Assembly (NCBI RefSeq): GCF_964204865.1
Contig: NC_135255.1
Span: 20,055,135 to 20,119,134, forward strand
Origin: Styela clava
Lineage: Eukaryota > Chordata > Ascidiacea > Stolidobranchia > Styelidae
Length of the DNA stretch: 64,000 nt
Direction: 5' to 3'
The notes under the pieces were generated by a model, which worked only from the letters and a program-made list of their open reading frames with translations, searched no databases and was not told where the DNA came from. Made by a program: the position numbers and the translations under genes. Shown one piece after another: positions 55,664-64,000 of this stretch. The first letter of the stretch is position 1, and every line of letters begins with the position of its first letter.

Positions 55664-56176
55664 CAGTGGTTCCCAAACTTTCAAATATCGTTTCCCCCAA
55701 ATCAAATTGGCAGAGTTTCAATTACCCTTTATAATTTAACAATCATAATTTGGGCTGTATATTTGATGATAAATGTTCTAACTTATATTTATGTAAAGTG
55801 TGAATATTATTTGCTCTGTACGAAATGCATGCATTGCGAAGTGCTTATGATATATAACAATAAAAAATGATAAGAATAAAAATTTCCAGTGCGTAAAGTC
55901 ACAAAATCTAATACTATCGCCTATTGCACATTTTAATTCAATTTTAGAATTTTAAACTTGTGCTCGATTAACATTTTAGCATACAATCTGTAAAGATAAG
56001 CACTGTTATTATGTCTCTGCTATCAGCGCGACTGACTGACTGACTAAATTTTGACGTAACAATGCTCATTGATGAGGCAGTTTATCCGCAGATCAGCGAA
56101 AGGGACGAATTGTCAATACAGCGAATGCCTTAATTACCCTCTAAAACTTTCGATTACCCCCAGTTGGGAACCACTG
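55664..56176. mobile_element. hAT-type element (513 bp)
   Basis: Ends CAGTGGTTCCCAAACTTTC and CCAGTTGGGAACCACTG with a perfect 8-bp duplication GTCTAGTA (55656-55663, 56177-56184). Confidence 0.9.
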
Positions 56177-56264
56177 GTCTAGTAGAAGAAAAAACGTAAG
56201 GAAATGTGGATATTTGCTAAGTCAGTATCGTAACATTATGGTTGTTAGCAAGAACTGGGTAGAA

Positions 56265-56420
56265 TAGGATATTTATGTTTCTTCCAGAGAAAAGAAAGTC
56301 GATAAAGCAGCCTAATCATATAGAAAACCACGGCCCGTAGTTTGGTTACCAGTCTATGTCGGATTATGAATAACTGTTGTTCGTTTTAGATTTCGGAGGA
56401 AGCCGCTATCCAACAGCAGT
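56265..56420 (-). repeat. tRNA-derived SINE fragment, family 1
   Basis: AGAGAAAAGAAAGTCGATAAAG, CACGGCCCGTAGTTTGGTTACC and AGTCTATGTCGGATTATG follow the family order in - orientation; the tRNA head is missing. Confidence 0.55.
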
Positions 56421-57228
56421 TACATGTTAAAATATTACAGCTTCTTTTTTCATAGACGTAAATTATGGTACTTTGAGCCCGAAACTATATAATGGTGCAT
56501 TATTTGGTTTATACTACGCATTTAAATACGTTTAATGTGATTTAATTTCCTCGGTAATTACTGGGAATGTCACATCCGCTAGAGGACGCAAAGTGACAAT
56601 ATAATACCCGCCTACTTGTCGCGCTTCATAGAGAAACAAAGGAAGATAATGAGCGGGTGAGATAGACCCGACGAAGGTGGATGAGTCGTTAACTTACTTC
56701 GTTCTACGGGACACCTTGGGATACTGTGCTTCGTTTGGTTCTTGTTTTATTTGAGTTTTAATTTTATGAAGTGGACAGTTAGTTTTGTTTGACATTTCAG
56801 AAGCAGGAATTTTTATGATGAAGAGTGTTGCCAAATATTCTAGAATAATAGTTCGCATATTTTGCAAAACGTGAGGTAATAACGTAATTGAAAATTGTGT
56901 TTTTAGTCGCTGTAAATGGCAATATTTAATAATATTTATAGTAAATTTATTTTTTATTTTTATCTACACAACTTTTAATATTTTTCTGCTATGAACTTAT
57001 ATAAACCTTACTTTACTTTTTCCAATGACGTAAATTAATTTATATTGTGACGCCATAAAAGATAGGTTCTGGCCCAGTGATCACTGCCTGTTACCTAGTT
57101 TGTTATGCGAAGTAATATGTACTGAACATATTGGATTTAAAATTTATAATTAAAGCAAGGATATACCTCACTTGCGATATATTTCAAGCAAAGGGATTTA
57201 CTTATCAAGCCGACATCGAGTCGAAAAT

Positions 57229-57282
57229 ATGGACACGACTCGAATTTTGGCGACATTGGCGACAGCGATGTGTTTTCTCCAG
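57229..57282 (+). CDS. Probable signal-peptide exon of a gene running right
   Basis: An ATG at 57229 opens 18 codons (MDTTRILATLATAMCFLQ) that end exactly at a good donor, CAG followed by GTAAGATT. The sequence reads as a secretory signal peptide: a short Arg-containing start, then a hydrophobic Ala/Leu core. The upstream stretch is plausible 5' UTR. Downstream exons were not identified with confidence; a candidate last exon lies at 61927. Product unknown. Confidence 0.45.
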
Positions 57283-58429
57283 GTAAGATTATCATATTTT
57301 CCCGCTGCGTTACGGTAGCGGTGCCGGTTCGATATAATTTCGTTACCTATTCTCATTCGAAAAGACTTTTGAATTTAGGAATCTACACTTATTATACATC
57401 ACTATAAACTTTCATAACGTGACTTTCGGCTTATATGAACGCCATTTTACGCGTCCAAGTATCGTTTGCTAAGGATACTAAACGTTAGTGTGGCATTTTA
57501 GTACAACATCTCCATATGTGTTTCGATTGTGAATATAACATAACTATAATGTTCAAATTTCCCCGGTTTGACTGATTCAGTTAGGCTAATTCTGTATAAA
57601 TTTATATCCGAATTCCATGCGACAGTTTGGCACTAGTTTACTGGTTAGTTAGACTACTATTAAAACTTATGTTTAAATTAGAACTCTGTCGTTACTAACG
57701 GCCTCGCTCTAACTATATGGTGAATGAACCGGCATACATTTGTTAGAAATAGGGATGAATATAAGGACCCAATCGCTATCAGAATGACCTCTGTTGCAGT
57801 AGACTATTACACTTTAGTTAAACTAAGATTTTTTGTTAAATAACGGGTAACTAACGCGGCATCATACCGCAATATACCCGGCCTAAATGAGACTAAACAA
57901 CCAATCTTTCATAACCTATACAGACTTTTTATTGAAAATAAATTAAGGGAGTTGCGTTGTTAATCTGATAGTATTTTTTAAAGTCTTGTAACGTTAGTGA
58001 GTGAATTCACAACTCGACCGGCAAAATATAAAGTCGATGCGGTAAAAATATTACATTTACAAATTGCGACGTTTCTGAACTTTTTGGAAAATATAGGATT
58101 TTTATTGCAATATTTTGGGGGTCGTAAAACTGATGCTATATCGATGTTTTTTATGTTACTTTTAGGCAGAAACTTGTTTACTTTGTGATAAGTAAGTGTA
58201 TCCAAATTCAATTTTTTTTCGCTTTCATACGCTTCGATCTCAGACCAAAATGGGTAACTCTGTCGAAGGTCCCCGGCGTGCGTGGGTTGTTTTCCGGGCA
58301 CCAGAAATAACCAAACATGCTGTTCAACTTTTGTGCTGACTTTTATGACCAAAATTTAAATATTAAATAATACCGTGGTATCAATACTGCGGGTATGTTT
58401 ATCATGTTAATCGTTCATAGCAATCGCGG
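57283..58429. other. Presumed first intron; one long minus-strand frame
   Basis: No exon was recognised on the + strand. A 124-codon minus-strand frame (57978-58352) is longer than most chance frames here but shows no domain. Confidence 0.3.
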
Positions 58430-58600
58430 TGGCCGTGTGGAAACTTGAAAGCGTTCATACATCTCGAATAAATAACTAACTAACAATCCTGTAACCGGAT
58501 GAAAATACATGGTTCGCCATGTGATTGAGCCGTCGAATCGGCTTTCACCTTCCATCGAATAAATATGACAATCCTATCCTAAATGTCGCCAGGTAAATAA
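58430..58600 (+). repeat. Diverged SINE family 1 body and tail
   Basis: GGTTCGCCATGTGATTGAGCC then CGAATCGGCTTTCACC and GAATAAATATGACAATCCTATCC keep the family order (deny-site, GTCTTATCGGC, tail). The tRNA head is too degraded to see. Similar tail pieces lie at 10368-10850 and 61420-61495. Confidence 0.5.
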
Positions 58601-61600
58601 AGCATATTCTAATAAATAACGTTGAGCGAATTCAGCACTTTGGCGCCGTATATATGCAACCTATTAGACAAGTGTCAAGTCCTCACAAGTGCATTATAAT
58701 AATACTTGTACTACATGCAATTCTCATAAAAATCAAATCTTCAGACTGAGAGGTGCTTGAGATATACAGTATCGTTGTGATGCACGAAACATCAAACGTT
58801 TTAGCAGTCTTAGACCCACATGTACTGCTAGAGTTTTGTTTGTAGATAATTCTAATGGGCGCTGAATTTTTGTCTAGAAAGTGCGGCGTAATTTAGGTAT
58901 ATTACAAGTGAATGGCCCTTCATTTAAGATATTTTTTGGGTATAATTCATTTTGGGGGGATAGCGTTATCCACCTCTCACTGAGTTTATGAAGCAATGCT
59001 TTTTGAAGAAAAAAAGAATCAACCTTAATAACAAAAAACCTTTCCAGAGCATCGGCTTTCAAGACTGATTCGAGCTTCTATGAATAATACAAGTAAACAC
59101 ATTAAATATATTTTTGATTCGGTTTTTCCAAAAAATTCTTGCTAAAGTTTCATTCTGTGAACATCAACCTATACTATGTCAGCTTTCTAATCCCTCTTCA
59201 ATCCTAGTAGAATTTTATTGTCGACTATAAACGTACGATTATTTACCATAAAGTTACACCATTTACGTATTGCCTTGTCGGCGCCTTTGCAGTAGGCCAA
59301 CAAGCCTGAAATTAAATTTACACACACCAAAGGCGGACCCTAGCGATTCAAATCGGAATGTTTTCATAACCTGCGCTTCCGCAGGGAAGGTTTTGATTTA
59401 TTAATATATCATAATCATTCATTGTGGTATTGCAACATATCACAGTGTAAATAGGCTGGCTTACAGAAGTCCTTTCAAGTTTATATAAATCTGCATGAAG
59501 TTGGCTAAGGCGAACTCAATGCATAGTCTACCTAGTAAATATGCTCGGAATATGCTTGGGCTGTGGTATTATCACCTTTATCGCAGTTTTCAAAAGAAGT
59601 ATCGGTACGTCGTCACGTCGCATCGGTCTCCGCTCTACCCCATGACCTAGGTATTTGATTATTACATTCGTACCTACAGGCGGGGATTTTTGACGCCCCT
59701 CGGGAACGGCTCCACGTAATGTAAGTGCGCCCAACATGAATACCATTTGTAATACTTCAATTTTTCACTCCCAAAAGGTAGATTCTCCAAGCAAAATGTG
59801 TTATTTATAATATAATTCCTCAGTTTCCCCAATTCACGGTATTTTTTTCAAACTTCTGTCCGTTTTTGCTGCATCGAATTCGGTAGTGAACATTCTCGTT
59901 TTGCTTTGCTAGACGTCGGCAGTCTTTTATCTTAACGTGGATATGATGGCAGCAGAAATACCCAATCGCTCGCGCACGGCAACGGCGTGTCTGTCGGTCG
60001 TCTTCCAAATCAATTTGATAAAGACATTTATGACTAATCATTCGTCTATATATGAATGTATGATATAAATTAACAGAATACACTTACTCGACGGCAAGCA
60101 AGTTTTATGAGCCAGTAATGTGCGATATTTTATTTACTGAAATTATTAATTATCAAATTTAAGTTGTCTCGATATGCCAATATAAATATTTTCATTTGAG
60201 GATAATAGCATACCTCAAAATAATCAGAATATAACATTATGAATCAAAACTTTAAAGTCTATTTATGATTTATGTAAATTTCAGAGGTGTACCATTTGGT
60301 GCGCTTTTGCGACGGTCCCTCTTTTTTCTATTGTAAACTGTTTTTTCCACCTTGGGTAACATTGAGGGATCTTGCATTGAGCAAACGTGCATAATTGAAG
60401 GTATATTCGGAGAGTCGAATGCGCAATGTAACCACTGTCGTCTTATGTTTCTTCAATAAGTGAATATTAATGGTCACAGTTTACGTAAACAAAGACTAAT
60501 AATCGCCGGAAATTTAGATGACATTATAGAGTGTTATTTCATTTGTAAATATGAAAGGTCTAATATTGATAACAATTAGTGTGTCGTTGATGTAACGTGC
60601 TCGGTGCTGCATTTAGGTTTGAAATGCATCGACCATCCCTAAATTTGGAATCCTCCCTCCTAAAATGAAAAGCTGGTGAACATACTGCTTCTGAGTTAGA
60701 GTGTAAGACCCTGCTCTGAGCTAATTCTATGGAAATATAAATAAGTCTTGAATACCAAATTGCTTGCATATGGAAATCCAAATATAGCCATCACGAAGAA
60801 TTACAACAAGTCGCTTTAGTATACAAAACCGCCAGCGACTTTTTTCCCGCGCGATTTTCTCATTCCCAGACTCTAAATCCGTCTTAAGACAAGGTCACAT
60901 TGTAGATACTCCTACGGTCATCCCCTACGCGAGTTCAAAACTAACTTACCAACTAAAAATGCAAGCCTTTGTCAAACCATGATACCCGCTACAAAATTAC
61001 TATAATTCTTCTTAAAATAGTTCCCCTATACCGGCGCTCGCAGTGGGAGGCCTTGCCCGTGTGTCTGCAGGTGGTCCTTCTGGCGCGTATTTAACATAAC
61101 TTAAACACCTATGCATCTATATGCAGACTTGCATAAATACATTCCAAATTCTTTTTATATGTGGCATTAATACAAATAGATACTCTAGTTATATTTTAGA
61201 TTCGACTCGCCTCTTCGTGCCAATGTAAATAAACCTAAATAACTTGTTACATATCTCATACGGTACTGTAAAAACGCGGTAAAAACAGCAACATTTTTGT
61301 GTAAATATGCTTCTTGTAACATCGACGCGGGCTTAAATAGAGAGTAGTGTTTACCAGGTCTATTCACAGCAAAGCGTGTACTACTGGTAATAAGATAAAC
61401 AGGTTATTTCCATGCACGAGGAGTGGTGGTACCTCATGTGGGTGAACCGTCTTTTTGGCCTCCTCTCTTTGAGATAAATATGAAAATCTTATCCATACTC
61501 GAACCATATCGTCTGATTCTCAACAGCTGTCTGTACTTTATTGTTGATTTGGGATGTTACATTTCTTGCCATCGTCAAGCTTATTTTGGGGAAAATATCG

Positions 61601-61926
61601 TTTAAACGCTCCTTATTAGGACACATATTAACTATTATAATCAACTGAGCTAATTGCCTTTGATCGCACCATCAAATGAGCCAAATAACTCACAGATGAT
61701 AATGTGGGATTGGGATTTTGCTGAACAGAATTCTAAAATGATTTTTTCACCAAGTTGCTTAAACTCGATAATTTGGAATGTTTTCCAAGTAATATAGGTG
61801 ATCATAACGAATATTTCATAGCTTAGTTTCTTATGTATTTATATGTACAAGAAGTCTATTTCTACAATTCCTGTCCAATACGCTAAATAGACATCAAAAT
61901 GCATGTTATTTTACAATTTTTTCCAG
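58601..61926. other. Long stretch without recognised gene
   Basis: It has few of the MITEs that crowd the rest of the window and somewhat fewer repeats overall. If the gene starting at 57229 is real, this is intronic or contains short exons I could not see. No tRNA, rRNA or transposon terminus identified apart from the SINE tail at 61420. Confidence 0.35.
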
Positions 61927-62032
61927 TCTTACCGGCCCGTTTGATGAAGCATATTCGTGGCAATGCAAACATTGCATAGAGCAATTACATGATGTTGGTA
62001 CATGGGCGCACACGACCCACGCGTTATATTGA
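61927..62032 (+). CDS. Candidate terminal exon, product unknown
   Basis: A pyrimidine-rich acceptor (ACAATTTTTTCCAG) is followed by one base completing a codon and 34 codons to TGA at 62030-62032, reading LTGPFDEAYSWQCKHCIEQL and on to THALY. The residue mix, with Trp, a CxxC pair and His, looks more coding-like than its neighbours. It would need a phase-2 exon upstream, so it cannot join the exon at 57229 directly. Weak evidence. Confidence 0.25.
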
Positions 62033-62184
62033 CATTTGCAAATGCTATAAATTCTTTTTACGCCTATCGGTATGGGGACGGCGTTTCTGGCGTGGAAAGA
62101 CGTCAACGTTTATTCGTTTTAAATTCTCTAAATTAATAAAGTCATCGCGAATATAGTATCTTGTGAATATCTTCGGCCGTGGCA

Positions 62185-62350
62185 CGGGCGTAGCCAGGAA
62201 TATGGGGGGGGGGGGGGGGCTAAGAGGCGTTTGAAGCTGCGAAAATTTTCATGTATGATATATCATTTTTTTTTTACATTTCAAAGGGGGTTCCGAACCT
62301 CAATCTTTGCTCAATGGCCTTATAGGAGGCTGGGGGCCCAGTCTGCGAAA
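62185..62350. mobile_element. Transposon remnant with a poly-G run
   Basis: GGGCGTAGCCAGGAATATG leads into a run of about 17 G at 62203-62219, and GGCTGGGGGCCCAGTCTGCG lies near 62329. The GGGCGTAG start resembles the remnant at 13530. The boundaries are uncertain. Confidence 0.3.
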
Positions 62351-62355
62351 CCCTG

Positions 62356-62470
62356 GCCTAGTGGTTAAAGCTTGGGACATGATTATCTTGGCTTAAAAAT
62401 CTCGTGTGAAATCCCACGACTCGGGGTGTATTAAATTGGGTAGGCAATTCTAAACCTAAAAAAATCACGG
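62356..62470 (+). repeat. tRNA-derived SINE, family 2
   Basis: A-box-like CTGGCCTAGTGGTTAAAGC, B-box-like GTGTGAAATCCCACGAC and then CGGGGTGTATTAAATTGGGT, the same order as at 11223. Confidence 0.65.
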
Positions 62471-64000
62471 TAAATCATATTAATAGTTTCATTTACAGTC
62501 CCATGTTCAAAGTAGAGAATGCTGTATAAAAGTATCTTTATAAAGAATCATTATCTCAAGATTCATTCCATACCGGATTACCTTCGCCCTTTTTCTTTTT
62601 GGCAAGAATTTGTCGGCTTGGCAGATTTTTTAATGATCACAAACAACCTTCATCACATATAATAAACTAATTTTACGGATGGTCTTAGAATTTTAAGCCT
62701 ATTTTTGCGCCATCCCAAAACAAGGATGCGCCTATCTGTAATTGGATGAACGCTATTTTTATTTACATTTTTCGTGTAAATGTCGGCAATTACTCTTTCA
62801 GAACGTGGGAAATAGCCCCGGGTCCCGTATTGAAAACTAACAAACGGAACATATATTACCAAACATGGTGTATTTTTAATTCACGTTTAAAACAAGTGGA
62901 TTTAGAGTTGACACAAAGCTGATCTGGTGAAATTTAAGACAAAACCAACGTATTAAAATGAGTTTATTTTTCGATACCGCGCACGATTCGAGGGCTGCCC
63001 GCCTCACGACTTAAGCGAGATACCGCAATGCTTTTGTTTACCGTTGGCCGCTACTCAAATTGAATTCTTATTCATATTATGACCTCATAGACAAACTCGA
63101 TGACTTTAATTTGAGAGCATAATGTTATTTTAGAATTATATTCTGTATTTTGCTCTAATATATGAGTCCATCGCCATGTTGCAATTTTCTCTCTTATTCA
63201 GATGTAAATAAGACTAATTTCTGAAAGTAAATAACACTCATCTCTGAACAAAGTTAAAGATGGACACTGAAATGCAGTGTAATCGTTCAATGATGGGAAA
63301 TGTACAACCATATTTTTATATAGTTTTAGTAACTTACAGCATTTCATTGAACGCCTGTAACTTAATTTAAAAATGGAGCTCCTTTACATCTTGGTGAGTG
63401 GGCGTAGTCTTCCATCTAATTTTCCCAAAATGCTCTCTTGGTGTTTCAGTAGTTGCCCGTTACTTTGCTCATGAATGATTCCATTTTCGAGTAAGTGCGC
63501 GCAACCTTATTTGAGTAAATTCTCAAAAAATTCGAACATTTTTAAAAAAATAATTAAGATCTCGGGTATTTCGATGATCAGTTCTGGTCAGCGTGAGGTC
63601 GTTCAATCCTAACCAAATAGACTTAGCAGCAGCACCGCAGCCAACTACGATAAGACCATTTTAATTAAAAAAATTCTTTACACGTTGAGTTTCTTACAAA
63701 AAATAAAAACCATTTTTCAATTTACTTTATTAATAATAAAACAGTTACGTTATCACACAAATATTTTGTCTTTTATGATGGGATATCGCTTAATTGTATT
63801 GGTGAGCCATTCTGAAATATTCATGTCCTTTATTCACGCGTTTTTGTTTGTTTTCTGTGATCTCACTTTTGAATAAGTGTTCCATCAAGCAAGGCCATGC
63901 GTAAAAAATGTATAAACTGTGGAAAACATGTTTGGCCCTGCCTTGTGAAAGGTTTAAATGTGAGTTAATTTTTCACCAATAGACGGCTGGTAGGCGAGTC
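62471..64000. other. Right edge, nothing recognised
   Basis: AT-rich sequence without convincing exons, RNA genes or transposon termini. Confidence 0.35.

Noticed and set aside
57978..58352. 124-codon minus-strand frame
   Set aside because: Longer than most chance frames here, but no recognisable domain, no start context and no partner exons; left as unexplained.

Overview
The window is animal nuclear DNA: AT-rich, with spliced genes, GT-AG introns full of small transposons, and conserved single-copy animal genes (IFT27, COA6, WDR54) beside lineage-expanded ones (caspases, a CUB receptor). An ascidian-like invertebrate deuterostome is my best guess, from the compact introns, the caspase expansion and the tRNA-derived SINEs. 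That is inference; no gene here settles the species. No bacterial, plasmid or CRISPR feature is visible.  Layout: (1) 1-13 kb holds two paralogous genes on the + strand for a single-pass CUB-domain membrane protein with a tyrosine-motif tail. The left one is present only as its last exon (805-1480), whose tail has been expanded by a 93-nt tandem repeat. The right one (7083-12158) can be rebuilt in six exons with matching splice phases: signal peptide, CUB, Thr/Ser stalk, membrane helix, tail. (2) 13-20 kb is repeat-rich and holds a caspase-like gene on the - strand (16070-17053). (3) 21-36 kb holds IFT27 (one coding exon), a nonsense-mutated copy of COA6 exon 1, two single-exon death-fold caspases on the - strand that belong to a segmental duplication, and the intact two-exon COA6. 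(4) 36.6-48.7 kb is WDR54 on the + strand, nine coding exons in consistent phase, 340 aa, with transposon-loaded introns. (5) 49-57 kb is almost all transposon remnants. (6) 57-64 kb starts with a probable signal-peptide exon of a gene that seems to continue rightward; I could not follow it.  Mobile DNA dominates. I recognise at least ten hAT-type elements, eight of them with an 8-bp target duplication that matches perfectly or at 7 of 8 positions; three copies of a MULE-like element with 9-10 bp target duplications; two related palindromic MITE families (A and B), nested in each other and in SINEs; two tRNA-derived SINE families; a mariner-like MITE; and a three-copy repeat D. An odd retroposed unit at 35-232, between two poly-A runs, has the terminal architecture of a C/D-box snoRNA.  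Functionally, IFT27 is a ciliary transport GTPase, COA6 a mitochondrial copper-site assembly factor, WDR54 a beta-propeller scaffold, and the caspases are death or immune proteases. The CUB receptors look like cell-surface signalling proteins and are the most interesting and least familiar part of the window.
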